The translations under genes were made by a program, and so were the position numbers. A DNA stretch of 64,000 bases, from positions 45,143,348 to 45,207,347 of the forward strand of contig OZ020268.1 in the NCBI GenBank assembly GCA_963971225.1. The letters run 5' to 3'. Below the pieces are notes generated by a model. That model worked only from the letters and a program-made list of their open reading frames with translations, made no database searches and was not told the origin of the DNA. This document shows positions 9,789 through 23,000 of the stretch, in pieces (the first letter of the stretch is position 1; each line of letters starts with the position of its first letter). Source of the DNA: Melieria omissa. Lineage: Eukaryota > Arthropoda > Insecta > Diptera > Ulidiidae.

Positions 9789-12243
9789 GCTTTATACATT
9801 TTTTGAAATGATAATGATACAATGATACAATACAAGTACATTTGTGTTTATTTTAATTAACATTTTAATTATTATTCTAATTTTTAAGAAATATTAAAGT
9901 TTGTAACTAAATAAATAAATAAATAATGAATAAGCTCAAATAACAGCAACTCTCAACTTTGCGTAGCATAAAACAAAAATAGAAACCCACTCAAGCGGAA
10001 GAAAATAGAAAAGAAAAACGCAGCAGGTGTTGTCTCCCCAACACACATTCAAAATGTCTGAAATCTAAATATTTATTATGCAATACTTTGACTTGTGCGA
10101 GCCACTTACGACTGCACCACCTGCATGCGAACACGTTGTCCTAGAAATATTTAGCTGTACTTCTATTAAAGTGCAGACACACGTGTTGTGGTTGACGGCA
10201 AAAGCGGAAGTTGCGTATTTGTCAAGCATTGTCCAACATTTAATCAACAACAATGAGTGAGTAGCACTTTATTATGATTGTTTGCTTGATAGTTGCAAAG
10301 GAAATGCCTGAAAAGACGGGAAACGTATAGTTACCGGCGATTAAAAGTTTAGATAACACAAATGCTTTGTGTTATAATTTGTGGTATTTCGTCGTCGTTT
10401 ATTAATATGAAATTATGTGGTACTTGAATATTCACAACCGATATATGTGAGTAATATTCGAAACTAAGCAATGATGTGAAAGCGAAGAATATTACTGCTG
10501 ACCTCTGGTGGTCTAATATTAGTAGAATCCCAGCAAGTCGTACACTTCATTAGGTGTGCGGGATAGAATAAAGTCCTAAGTGCATATTAAGTGCCCAAAA
10601 GTGGGCAATAGATCTGAACTTCGTTTGATGCATTGGGTTCGATGAAGTCCTATGTGCAGTGACGCACAAAGGAAGGGGTTTGGGGTTCAAATCTCCCCAA
10701 TTACAAAAATTGCTGATGAAAAATATGTTTAAAATGGGTTTGAGCTCATAAGTTGTACGCAAAATCCCCTTAAAGTGAAACCCTGTGTGCGCCACTACCT
10801 ATGTAAAAATTTTTGTTATAGTTTAGTTTTTAACGAATTAAAACTAAACATTTTACTTGTCTATATTTTTCATTAATTCTATGTGAGTTTTCACTACTAA
10901 AATAAATGTTCGAGTGAATGTTTTGAAAATATTCATTATAAAATTGAGCTCTTACGATTTAGCAGTTTTCCATTAAAGTCACATTTAACTTTTGAGATGT
11001 GCAAGCAAGGCACTGGAAATTATTCGAGTCGGCCAGCTGCTTCACAATCCATGCTGCCGCCTAACGATGTATTGCACAGTTGGCTATTTTTAACCAGCGT
11101 CATTAGAGACGAGCTCCAGTGTGTGTGTTGGTTGCAAACTAAGTCCTTTAGAATGGCGGCGGCACCTCCTTTCATCACTTTGATTAACTCCAAAGCGCAC
11201 TTTGGTTGCCGTGGCCGCTCGAGTGCCGCTGTCATTCTGTAGTTGGCAATTAATGTTTATCTGCTGGCGCAATCGAAGCGCACACGAATTTCCAAGTTTA
11301 AAAGTACGTTTGAGTTGAACAAATGTGGCTGAAGTTCATTTGAGAGAACTGCCACTTATTTGGCTGTCAGCTCTGAATAATTCCGCACTGCGGCAATTCT
11401 TCAATGCGATTGTGAAGCGATGTGACCAGAAGACGGGAATGGCTTCTGCCGTGTTGGTATGCCAGCTCGTTAATTCACTTAGGATAATTTAAGTGGAAAC
11501 CATGCGGTCACACCCCTCAACATAAGTTCTCTGATAATAAACTCGTATATGGCATAACTACCGGAAAATGTAGAACCTCATAACTTGTTAATTAAGCGTC
11601 TACGTGCCTTAGCCCAGAGCCAAGTCGAGCTGGAGTGGAAGACAGTTGCTGTCTTTGTCTTCTCGTTCAAGCACAGCCGGCCTGCAATCCAATAAAGTGC
11701 GGAATCTATGTTGGCCTTCCGCGTTTGTTGCGTTGTCCTTCAGCATAGAACAATAAGAACCACTGTCCGTCACGATGCGCTGGGTTTGTCGAAAACATTG
11801 CTCGTTGAGTATGAAAAGCGAAACTTTGTGGTAATTGGCAGACAGAGAATTCATAATTGCTCTTGTATGACAACTGAAATGAACTATGCCAATAAAACTA
11901 GCCAAGTAATACATAAATTGCCAAGCTGACAAGTATTTTTGTGTTTAGTTGGATTGGTAGAGCTTTTATCGTCGTGTCATTAGTGCTGCTTGTTGCATTT
12001 CTAGTTTAGTTGCTTGATTCTAAGATAAATTTAGGGGAAAATAGCGAACAGTTTCCTGTTGTAGGCCGAGTTATGAAAGTGGGATAAAAAATAATTTTTA
12101 ACAATATTGTTGTGAACTTTGTTCATGGAAGATAATAAGACATTTTTGACATCGGAAAGGTATAATTTAAAAAATTAAAAAACTAAAGAATTACGTATAA
12201 GAATAAATTTTGCAAATGGCGGCAAAAGTAAATTTTGATTTAA
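9789..12243. other. intergenic stretch, no gene supported
   Basis: AT-rich with a short AAAT run near 9909-9930. All frames are short, overlap on both strands and show no domain. A T-arm-like sequence at 10679-10701 was rejected as a tRNA. Confidence 0.5.
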
Positions 12244-12307
12244 CATTCATTCATTCATAAACAAATTAGAGCAGAAGAATACTGTGTTCAACCTTTACGC
12301 CACCCTG
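12244..12307. mobile_element. half copy of a CAGGGTGGCG-type foldback element
   Basis: The sequence runs from CATTCATTCATTCATAA through an AAATTAGAGC..GAA..ACTGTGT core to TTTACGCCACCCTG and then TA. It corresponds to the right half of the element at 16122-16312 with about ten differences. The left half is absent. The TA after the end suits a Tc1/mariner-type insertion. Confidence 0.65.
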
Positions 12308-14950
12308 TAGAATAGTATTTCATAGATTGAACGATTTTTTTAAATTTTAGTTAAGTCAGTATTTGAGCCTTAAACTCATCAGTTATCCAACGCACCAACT
12401 GCCGAACCACTGTTTTAAAAATGTGTGGAATTAAATGCTGCGTGGAAATGCTGAGAGGAATCCATCCCTGAAGTTAGTTAAGTTAAGCCTTAAGAACCTT
12501 GAAATCAGATCTTCTAGCTGGTTTTGTGTGGCAGCTATTGCCAGCATATATCCATCCAACTTTTTTAACTAACTATCAGGACAACGTTGCGAGCTGCGGC
12601 TATTGAAATGGCTGTCAAATATTAATACCTTACAAGTTTGCCAATAAAAACTACAGCATGTAGACACTCGTAGTATTATCTTCATGTTCAGGCTTTTCTT
12701 GTTACTTTGCTATCTGTTCAGCGTCAGCCATGACGACTTATCTCGCGAGGTAATTGACAGTGACATGATATTTGCATTTTTGTTTTCCCTTCCTATTCCT
12801 TGCAGAAGTTCATTTCAACCATAAGAATGCCCCTTTGCAACGATTTTCCATGCCACCAAGTTGTAATATTTACCCTCAAACCGTATCCAATCTCCAACAG
12901 AAATGCATCCAAGTCTCTGCGCTGCTGCAGTCCAACACAAAGTACAAAATGACGAGTGACACGACATGGCTCCGAAGCACATAAATTTCTTTAGACGTGA
13001 CTGATTGATTTTTTCGCTGTGCAAATCTCAGCCTAAAACAGTAGCAATGACAAGTGGCAACCTCAGTCATTGTAATGGCCATGGCAATTGTCATAAAAAG
13101 CCTTCGGTGAAACGTCTGAACGTGAACTTCACTGTCGCACGCTTCGAGCGCTTTGCTCACCACTGCCAATTCATGTTCGAATGTTTTGGATGAAGACGAA
13201 TTATAGATCGATGCGCAATGTTATGGGAAAAAATGTAGAAGGAATGGTTAAGATTTTAAGTTTTAATTTGCATACCTCGAAGCTGTTAGCCATTGTTGAT
13301 AGAGACTTTGTGATGGACCATAGGGAATTTTTCGAAAGAATCAATACTTTTTCACAAACATTGTTTTGTTGGCTTGGCACAAGTTATTTCCAATGCAGTA
13401 CGAAATATGTTTTTCTTATCAGCAATGTTATTAAATTACCGAAGTTTTAAAGATTTAGCTGCGACATCTGTTAAATTACATAAATGTTGTAACTTAAAAG
13501 AAAACTCGGTTGAATTATTGCGTGAAACATATTCAATAGATTTTTAATAGCAATTCAAACAATAATTTCGTACTCGATACTGAGTACTTCAGTGTATTGA
13601 AAATAATTTATGAAATCAACTGCTTACTTCTTTAATTATGGACTCTACTTAACTCGACTGAAACTTGGTTATTGTAACAACTGACTGAAATAGGATTTTG
13701 TTGCAAAATTTATAAGGACAATTTTTGTAATGAAAGCAATGTACTTTATATATAGAACCTGGTTTTGGCACATAGGAAATTGTTCAAAGCATTGAGTTTG
13801 TAATTGAGAACAATTACTTAATTCAGGTTGGTGCCTCACATTTACAAAGTTTTTCCATTCGGTCAACGGGTATTTCATAGATTCATTAATTTATTTCATA
13901 GATTCATTCAAGAAACATTCGCTGATGTTTTGCTTTCGGGAATGTGATGTTTTATGCCTAAAATTATCCATTAACCCTAGAAATGGAACCTGGGAGCGGT
14001 GATATTGATGCAGCTCAAAATGAAGCAACAAGTTGCAATTTGTTGTTCATCATTTATTGGTGTCGAAGACATTCGCTTCCTGATCAATTTGCCGCTAAAA
14101 CAACAACGACAAGTTTTTGTGTATTTAAATCAAGTAAAATGCTCAAGAAACGTGAGTGTGTCTTTTCTTTGCACAGCAAACCGGCCTCTTCGTTGTGATA
14201 TTGTCGTTCAAAATCACTTTTTTCATATTTGTGGTGCAGTAATAAACAGCGATGAGTTGACCACATGCGAAATTGTTTACTTTAAAAAATCAGCTTTTTG
14301 TGTTTTCCTACATCGGCAGCTCGCAACTCGGTTACGCGCAATTGCTTCATTAACACCTCAATTTGCAACCGATGACGAAAACGGAAACATACAGACCAAG
14401 TGTGCAGTTCGAAAATGAAAATAAAACCAAACCAAAAGCCATGAACATGAACACAATAAGCTGTACAAACAACGCAAGACAGCCAAGTCAATACGCACGC
14501 ACCGTCAGCGAACGTGAAGGCGGCCGCGCAGCCGCAGCTGCGGTAGGAAACGCTGCAAGTGGAAACGCACGACTTGCAGGTATTTAAAATTCAATTTCGT
14601 TCGAGGATGAACAACCAACACCACTGTGTCTTATTGCGGAGAGCGACACGCGGCATACCGCATGCGTGCACGATATTTGTGTGCGAGAGGCCGAAATGTA
14701 AATGCAAATAACAGACGAAGAATTATTTGCGCTGTCGCAGCGACACTGAACATGTGGCAAGAATGTGCTGAAAGCCAAAACAAAAACAAATACCCACGCT
14801 GCGCTGGAGGAAGAACTGTGTGTGCTAAAACATGGCCAACAAAATGGTTGTTGGTGTGTTTGGGTGGGTGAATGACTTGAGACATTACGCAGGAATTATG
14901 AAAAATTATGGAAATTTACAAAAAAACATTATAAAACTAATTGAAAGAAA
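12308..14950. other. intergenic stretch, no gene firmly supported
   Basis: AT-rich. A plus frame at 14363-14587 has an Ala-rich tail and ends in a possible splice donor (CTTGCAG/GTATTT at 14580), but there is no independent support. A local duplication of ATTTCATAGATTCATT lies near 13873-13908. Confidence 0.45.
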
Positions 14951-14952
14951 TA

Positions 14953-15180
14953 TTGGGTTGGGGAATAACTATTGACGTTTATTATTAAAAATGCACATAA
15001 TTTTCTTTTAGTTAAAAAAGCATTTTGTTACTCCAAATATTGCCCACTCTTATCGACAACCTTCTGCCATTTTTCGGCTAGAAGCATTATTTACTTGTTG
15101 TAAAATTCCGGGGGTTCATCCTTGAAGAACTGGTCCATGTGCCTTCCACAGTCCTTATTCGGCTGATTTATTTCTTGTTA
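14953..15180 (-). pseudogene. mariner transposase 3' tail with terminal repeat
   Basis: TA at 14951 is followed by TTGGGTTGGGGAATAACT, a mariner-like end. Inside, the minus strand encodes HMDQFFKDEPPEFYNK, a stop, then AEKWQKVVDKSGQYLE and a stop. This closely resembles the C-terminus of mariner transposases. Everything upstream, including the catalytic core, is missing, so it is a dead fragment. Confidence 0.75.
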
Positions 15181-15322
15181 AGCAAAAAAAAGTTACTAGA
15201 TGTAGCTAACACGGATATTGTTTAAGCAAGATCGATAATAGCATTTGTCCGTAATCGAAGAATGAAATTTAATTTTTTAACGAATCACTGCACTTTCGCG
15301 CCTTCTGTGGCGCATCTGAAAA

Positions 15323-15990
15323 GATCTAAACGAATTTTATTTTAATACAAAATCACTGATTTTGTCTTTCCAATAATTGTGTTTGAGTTTGGGTTGAGCA
15401 CAAGTCCAGTTATTTTTAGTACTTTTAAACAAATTTAAGAAAAATGTCGAAATGTGAAGTCTTTTCAATGATCCTCCATCTTTAACAGGGAAGGCGTGGC
15501 ATAGCAAACAAATATTTTTATAAAGCCAATAGATCTAGATATAATATAAAAACTTAAACTTTAGATTACACAAGATTTAGATTTATTGTAATAAAAAAAA
15601 ACTGCAAACATTACTAATTTTTATGATTTGTTAACGCATAAAAGATACGAAATGGGCTTAGAGATTTAAACGAATTTTATTTTAATATAAAATTACTTTG
15701 GCATTTTTCCAATAATTCTATGTTGATTGTGTACAAATCTGGTTATGTTTAGTATTTTTAATAAATTGAATAAAAAAAATTAATAAAACGTCTATATATG
15801 AGGTTTTTTCAATGCCCGCCCATCTTTAATAGGGAAGGCGTGGAAATACATTTTTTTAGAACACTAATAGATCTAAGTTTAATATAAAAACATAAAATTT
15901 TGATTACAGTGGTTTATTGTAATAAAAAGAACTGCAAACATTACCAATTTCCTTGATTCGTTAACGAATCAAAGGTACGAAATGGGTTAA
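15323..15990. repeat. tandem duplication, ~340-bp unit, two copies
   Basis: Copy 1 (15323-15662) and copy 2 (15663-~15990) share GATYTAAACGAATTTTATTTTAATA, GGGAAGGCGTGG, ACTGCAAACATTAC and TACGAAATGGG in the same order. Copy 2 carries a perfect 20-bp palindrome, TTGATTCGTTAACGAATCAA, at 15953-15972. The copies differ at many positions, so the event is old. Confidence 0.85.
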
Positions 15991-16121
15991 TGAAATACTC
16001 AAATATATGGTCTTGGAATATTTCGCCGATATATAGGAGGTGTATTGACAATTTTGAGGCTGTTTGAACAAACTATTTGTGTTTAGCTTATTTAAATATC
16101 GCTACAAGTATCTATTTTATA

Positions 16122-16312
16122 CAGGGTGGCGCAAAAGTTGTTTCCTGGAGGAACTGTTGTCACCCAGTGTTTGATTCTTTGGCTCTAATTTGTTTATGAA
16201 TGAATGAAAGCATGAATGAATGAATGAATAAATCCTCACCATTCATTCCATTCATTCATTCATAAAAAAATTAGAGCTAAGGAACACTGTCTGACAACTT
16301 TTGCGCCACCCT
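16122..16312. mobile_element. foldback MITE with CAGGGTGGCGCAAAAGTTGT ends
   Basis: Terminal inverted repeats of about 19-20 bp (AGGGTGGCGCAAAAGTTGT and its complement) enclose a largely self-complementary interior: CAGTGTTTGATTCTTTGGCTCTAATTTG pairs with the right side, and the centre is GAAT/ATTC-rich. TA precedes the left end. It is 191 bp with no coding capacity. The CAGGGTGGC start and TA target suggest mobilisation by a Tc1/mariner transposase. Confidence 0.8.
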
Positions 16313-19300
16313 CACACCCATATTCATTACTAATGTTTCATACCAAGTCTTTTTTAAAAGGTGTCGCGATTTTTTCCTGTTATTAGTCAGGATTGAAACA
16401 CTTTTTATGGATAATCGCCACTTTACGCAGTAGGCGTTAGCTCAATAAATCACCGAATACACACAGCAATAAGTCTGGCTGACATAAAGGACAAAATCAC
16501 CACAAATCGGCTTATAAGGCCAACTGGAGCGTTCACATTGGCTGCACTTAAGTGGTGGCATTGCGACTGGTACAACTGCTACCGCATGTACCGCTGCTCG
16601 TTGTCCAATTTGGGTGAAAACGGAGCAGTCGCAGCCAGCCGCAGTGCCATGTCTAACACACTGAACAGCACGAAAACAGTTAAACCATTACATGAAAAAA
16701 AGTCGCAACGAAGACGCGGCAAAAAGAACAAGTTTAGCAACTGGAAGTTAAGCACTGCAGTCGCGACTAATGCCGCCGCCACTGGCAGCCATACGGCCAC
16801 ATTGTGCCTGATTCTAGTGTCGGCAACTGCGAAAAAGTAACAATTGCCGCGCTTCAGCCGGGCAAACATTCTAAGATTTCCGTCTTTCATTCTTTGCACG
16901 GATCTTACCTCTTTCCGCTTACTCGGCTCGGCTGGGATCGGCTGTTGTTTTTTTGTACGTGGCGCGCTTTTATGGTCTTTCCGAAGCGGCAATGGACATT
17001 CATATTTGAAATCACATTCGCAGCATCGCAAATGCCAATTCGAATTGATTGGTTACAGTATACGGTCCGCGGTACATGGAGCGTGCAGCGTGGAGCGTGG
17101 AGCATGATGCATGTCCGGCTGATTTCAGGCGAATGGAAGAATTTTTCTCCATTTGTGTGAGAATGCACAGCAATTGCAATGTGCTACTTTTTATACACTA
17201 GAACTGAACTAGACGTGGGCATGTACGTACACACGTACCTACAATTTATATCGGCTACACATAATTCATGTGTTTAGTTTTGCCATCTAATAATTATCTG
17301 GAATTTTCTTGACTTTGAGAGATTGTGGAAAGTAATAACCAATTTTTAAAACAATTAATTTGCAATAATATTTTATTTTTTTTATATTCTCCTTTGCTCA
17401 TATCAACTAAAATATTGATGGGAACCGTCTACAATTTTTATGTATTTTTGTGTGGCTTTACATTTCTGTTGTATGTATTCATGATATGTATTAAGGTTTT
17501 ATATAAGGTACATATCAGAAATCTGCATTTTGTCAATAATTTGAAAAATTTATTCAATGAGCATTTTCTCCTACTTTGCATAGTTAATACTTAAGTTGTT
17601 CAATACCCAAAAATGTGATATTCTGCTTTTGCCTGCAAGCATACCGAATTGTTTAACTGCATTCAACGTTACGAAAACAGAACTCCAGTCCATAACACTT
17701 CAATGCACAGAAAATTACAAGAAAGTTTCCAACATTTCTTATAGCTGCTTTTCTTTTTTGGCTTTCTTCTGTCAGCCGCTTTTTCTTGCTTCGTTCTGGA
17801 ACAGACTTGCACCGTAAAGTGGGTTAATTTTGACCGGTTTTCCATTCGGCAAGAGCGGCTGGCAACTGCACGCAGTTCATGGCTCAGCGCTGATCTTTGA
17901 CTGCTGGCAATGCCGGCTGTCTGTTGACGTTGTCGACGTCGACGACAACTGCGCCATGTCGCTGTTGCTCCGTCGCCGGCCGATTTCGCTTCTCATGTTG
18001 TGTGTATTTCTTCGGGCTGGCTTCAGTGCAGCGTAAGAAGAAATGATAATTTCTTTCTGCTTTGTGACTTTTGTGAAAACTGCACTTGCTGGCCACTGCT
18101 CAGCTTTGGTTCACTGCACTCTCTATACGTGAAGCGTTGGCTTCCGACCGACAGCCATCGACAGCAACATTGATGTGGTCTTTAACTTTGTGATTGCGAA
18201 CAGTCAATATGCGCCGCAGCAAAAACTGCTCTATATTTGCTGCTCATTGTTGGATTGTAAAATTGTTCCCGTCATTTATATTTGTTGTTCATTTGTTATT
18301 CGTCAACACGTTTTGACATTACAATTTTCGAGCAACTTTCATTTGTTGTCATTAAGAATGCAGACTTGACTTTCGATTTTCATTTGGAATCGAATTTAGA
18401 AAGTTCACACATTAACAACGAATGTCTTGTTATGGATTTTTTTCCTCGAAATAAACTCCACTAACGACAGATGATTGCAAATGTCACACTTAACCTCACA
18501 TTGCATTGTGTCGATCGCGATTGATGGACGTGTCAAGATATTTTCAGTCCATTTTTAATGTTGCAAAGATATGTGGTTCGTTTGAAAACACTATAAAGTT
18601 TTCGTTTGGCAGTTCTTTTTATTATATTGCGATTTGCATTATTTTGATTGGCTATCGTCAGCTCTGCATCGCGAACTTTAACAGTCAAGTACCTCTTTTT
18701 CTTATGTCACAATAAAGTAGTAAAAAATACAAACTACTGGAAATTTAAAATTTAAACTGAAATGAATTAATTTAAGCAACAAATATTGCTCTTTTATCTC
18801 TTTAAAGTTGTGTATACTTTTACTTAATTGTTGTCAAAAATAATACATTTTTTTTGATTTGTTAAAAAGTTTTAATCACCTTGTAACTTTTTTTGGTTTT
18901 CGAAAACATTTTGTCACATTTTAAATACAGTCATAAATTATTTAAATACTTGCAATATTTTCTCATTCATTTTACCAGCTAAGTGATCAAAAGCCCCTCA
19001 GCAACAACATTCGAACAAGTGTTGCTTCCATTGTTAACTGTCTAACTGTCGATTTGACGCTTGTACGCCTGCACCCTACAACACACAAGCAGCGTGCCAC
19101 ACGTTTTCTTCTGCACTGCTCTCCACATATTTTCAACAACTAAGCATTTGCTAAGGTCGGCCCAGCGACATTGTAACTAAACCGACTACTTTCCCCTCCA
19201 AACGCTTCGCCCAACCACCACTCGTGCCATCTTTCAACAGAGTTTTGCTACATTTTCAGTTTTTCCAACGGCCACAATGCGCGATTCAGTGTAGCAGATA

Positions 19301-19467
19301 TCGCTGGCACTTTAGTTTGCTCTTGTAATATAGATTGTTTTTGTTTTTGTAGTTATTCGATTTGTTGTTAATACTACTGGTTCGTTGTAGCTGCTGTACT
19401 GCACGTACATACATACATAGCTACATATAATTTAAATTCTTTTATTTTGTTCATGTCGAGCATGTTT
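16313..19467. other. intergenic stretch, no gene supported
   Basis: Mixed AT-rich DNA with moderately GC-rich islands at 16500-17160 and 17830-18160. Frames of 60-150 codons occur on both strands over the same bases without domains, which is the pattern of chance frames. Confidence 0.5.
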
Positions 19468-19516
19468 CTTAAGTCTTTCGTTTGGAACTAACAAACGAAA
19501 GAAAGAAAGACTTAAG
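19468..19516. repeat. hairpin with CTTAAGTCTTTCGTTTG stem
   Basis: CTTAAGTCTTTCGTTTG is followed by GAACTAA and then CAAACGAAAG, a 7-base GAAA-type insertion and GACTTAAG. The stem is about 17 bp with one bulge. Confidence 0.75.
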
Positions 19517-19895
19517 TTTAAGTGCATTTGGTGGTAATAAACAAACACAATAACAACAGAAAGCGTAGCAATAATGTGCTTAACTGCTCAAGTAATAGCA
19601 ACAACAAAAGTAACGAAAACTACGGTGAGGCATATAACATTTTTGCTGCGTACTCTTGTGGAAAATGTACAATACAAGACATCTTCATATGCATTGGAAT
19701 TTGATTGTACGTGCGCGAGTGCTTAGGATGGAAAATTGCTGCGAGTGCATAGGTTGGCGCAGGGAATGCGCGATGCATTTGTTATGATTGAATATAAATG
19801 TGAGTGATAGACAACGAAGAGCGAAAAGTAGACATTCTAGTTTCTTAAGACATTTTATTTATTGTATTTATTTTATAAATAAATTTTTATATTTC

Positions 19896-20078
19896 TAACA
19901 AAATAACAAAAAAATAATAATTAACTAAACCAAATTACATTGGAAATTTTATTAAAAAATTAATATTGAAGTATAAGCAAGAAGCAAATAAATTGTATAT
20001 TCATAACAAAATAACTAAAAAAAGAAATAACTAAACCATATTACATTTGAAATAAAAGTAAAAAATTAATATTAATAA
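19896..20078. repeat. AT-rich tandem duplication, ~108-bp unit
   Basis: Copy 1 from 19896 and copy 2 from 20004 share TAACAAAATAAC, TAACTAAACCAWATTACATT and AAAAAATTAATATT in the same order. Almost no G or C; non-coding. Confidence 0.75.
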
Positions 20079-23000
20079 AATTGAATTTAAATAAAATTTT
20101 TTTGAATTGAATATTTTTTAAATCAATTGATTTAATTGATAACAAAATTTCACATTTCAATGAACTTAAATTTTAACATAAACAAAATAAAACCAAATAT
20201 AAGTTTCTATAAACGTAGAGCGATGAATTGTAACAGCAACATTTTAATGAGCGTCGTTAATTTTTTATAGCGCGACAGTATGACGAATACTACCCTTTAT
20301 GAACATGTTTTGGATCGAAATTTTTGTCACATTGTATTCTTATGTGGCGTGTTTCGAAAGCGGAAACGAAGTTTTATTGATCTTTCCAGGAATCATTGAC
20401 ATTTAATTTCCTTCTGTTGAGTTTATTGGAATTTCCTTCAATTGAAACATGAAAATTTTTAATGGGACCTTTAAGATATCTAATGAAATGTAATTAAATA
20501 AAATTGAAACGGAATATATTTACATTTTTATGTATTTGGCTCATGAAAAAAATTGTTACGCTGTCTATTAATTGTCGACAGTAAAAAGACCAAAAACAAC
20601 AACAACTACCGTAGCAATTAAAGTGATACTCACCACAAATTGTTAGCGGCAACAATTAAAATGTAATTTTTCGCCTTTCTTCTTTGTTGGTGGAGCACGA
20701 GGCCATCAATTAGAATATCAGCTCGGTACCATGTGAGCGACCGAGTTCGTGTGCAGATGTGTGTGCAACGCGTGGCAGTGTGTAACACTTCACATAAATA
20801 ACGGTAGTTTATATTGCAAATGATAACAATTATGCGGGTTGTTGCTTGTGCTCTGCATTTTTGCTGTCGTTGGCTGTTGGTGCAGCAGCCTCTTCATGCT
20901 GGTTGGCGTTGGTGGACGACTTGTTGGTGAAGCAGCGAGCGACTGCAAAAAAAGAAAGTGGCACAATTGCGTTGCGAAACGGCGATTGCAACTTGCAATG
21001 AAGCCAGGAGTGGCGGAACTGCAACTTCATGGGCCGAATTTTACTTTCAAAAGCTTGTAAAAAAGTGTGACATTTTAACTAGAAGAAATGTTTTTTTTTA
21101 ATTTTTTGTTTTTATAATTTAGATTACGACTTGTTCTAATATTTTATAAAGAAAACAAAACTCAAAACGACCGGATAGGGAAGTCATATTTCTTGCTGCT
21201 CTTACTGAAACTATTTTTTATGAGCTTCAATCCTTTCAAATGCGAAAAAATAAATGTTAGAAGGCAACACATGACGCTGTTGTGCTTCTATTGCGGCAAG
21301 GCGTGCCTGCCATTCTTCACGCTTTCGCGCTGCAAGTTGCAGCTCCGGCAAACGAGATTTTCATCTAATGGCAATGTGGCCGCGCAGCACAAAGCGGCAG
21401 TCGAAGTGGTAGTCGAAGTGGAGTACGAAATGGTCAGAATTCCTTGTAAAAAACGGAAGAACTCTGCGCGTTGACTCCGTCGCCAAGTGCGCAGTTGGTC
21501 TCCGTAAGCGTTGCACAACCAGCATTTAGAGGTCTTTAGAAATGGTTCAACGAACCACTGCGCGCTCTGCACGTTCCCCACGTCCAGCGCGTTCGTATGC
21601 TGAAGAGGCCAAATGCATAAACATTGCGAACGGCCTGAAATGGGCGGCTAGTTGGGGGCGAGTGGTGGCTGTGTGTTCTCTCAACAAGCAAAACGGCAGC
21701 GAAAATGTAATGGAACCTGCCACGAGCTGCGGCAACAAAAATAATGCAATAAATAAAAGACAGCAGCTATGCAGAATTTGCAAGCTACAGCGAGATTTCT
21801 TACTAAGGTGTTTTTGTTGTTGCATCTGAATGTTGTCGAATGTTTATGTTTGCACTTGGCACAAAGTGGCTGCTGGTGTTTTGTAAGAATAGCAAAAGAT
21901 GGTAATGGGAAAATGGCAGAGAAATTGCAGCAAGCAGTGTTGAGCAGAGTCCTGTGGATTGCTTTGAGTATGGCGCACAATTTCAGAAATTAATGAGATT
22001 ATTGAGAATGATAATAAAAATGATCAACATTTTTTCACACTCATTTTGATGGTCGTGACTTTACTTTCAGGGTATCCCGTACAACTAAATAAAATATTTT
22101 CATTTATGTTTCGGAAAATAATGTATTGTATAATACAATCATTTATGAATGAACTAAAAAAGTAAAATAAAAATAAAAAAATTAGATGAAAAATAACATT
22201 AATCAAAAACATTAATATTTTTACTATTTAATAATGATTTTAAAAAAATATATAGGAATCAATTTTGTAGTTGTTGAAACAGTCATAGAAAGTAGAAGGG
22301 AAATATAAATTAGTAATAAGTTTTTATTGACATCAAGCCAAATTTTTATCAAACAATATTTTATGTTCTTTTTTACAGACGTTCTAACTTAAGTTTTGGC
22401 AATTTTTAAAACAAACACAACACAAATAAGGTAAGTTTGAGCACTTTAATTAATCTAAACTTGAACAATTTCAATTGCATGAAATTCTTTCGAAAATATG
22501 AAAAGCAAGAAGATTGAGACAAAAGAAAGTAGAACGTGTGGAAGTTGTTCAAATATGTTTTAATAGTAAATAATGTTCAAACTGTCAACAGCTCATTGAC
22601 GGATTCATTACTTACTTCCAATCTTTGCATTATTTTTCATTTGTGAAGTGTACGAACAGACATTACTTGCACCTTCCCGGCACCATCGTTCAATTGCTTC
22701 TATTCATGCAGCGCACGTTTTCAATTTAGGTGCAATTCACTGAAGAATTTAAATCTGACCATAAGCACAGCCATGCATAGAGCAACGAAGTGAAATGTAC
22801 AAATAGAAAAAACACTCGAATGGGCAGATGACGATATGTTGTGTGAGGTCGTCAACACGTCAACACCAATGCCTGAGTAAACAACAACAAAGCCAATACT
22901 GCTTGCCATGCCAAGCACTTGTGTGGAAATGCCATCGTTAAGTTTGATTTGACATGACTGGACTGGACGATAGAAAGCAGAAGACAGAGGGTGAAGAGGT

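Noticed and set aside
9517..9841. Long minus-strand frames rich in Phe, Tyr and Leu
   Set aside because: They are translations of the (AAAAT)n microsatellite, open because the pentamer has no stop in those frames.
10640..10710. tRNA-like T arm (GGGGTTCAAATCTCCCC)
   Set aside because: No matching acceptor, D or anticodon arms at the right distance; only a T-arm-like hairpin.
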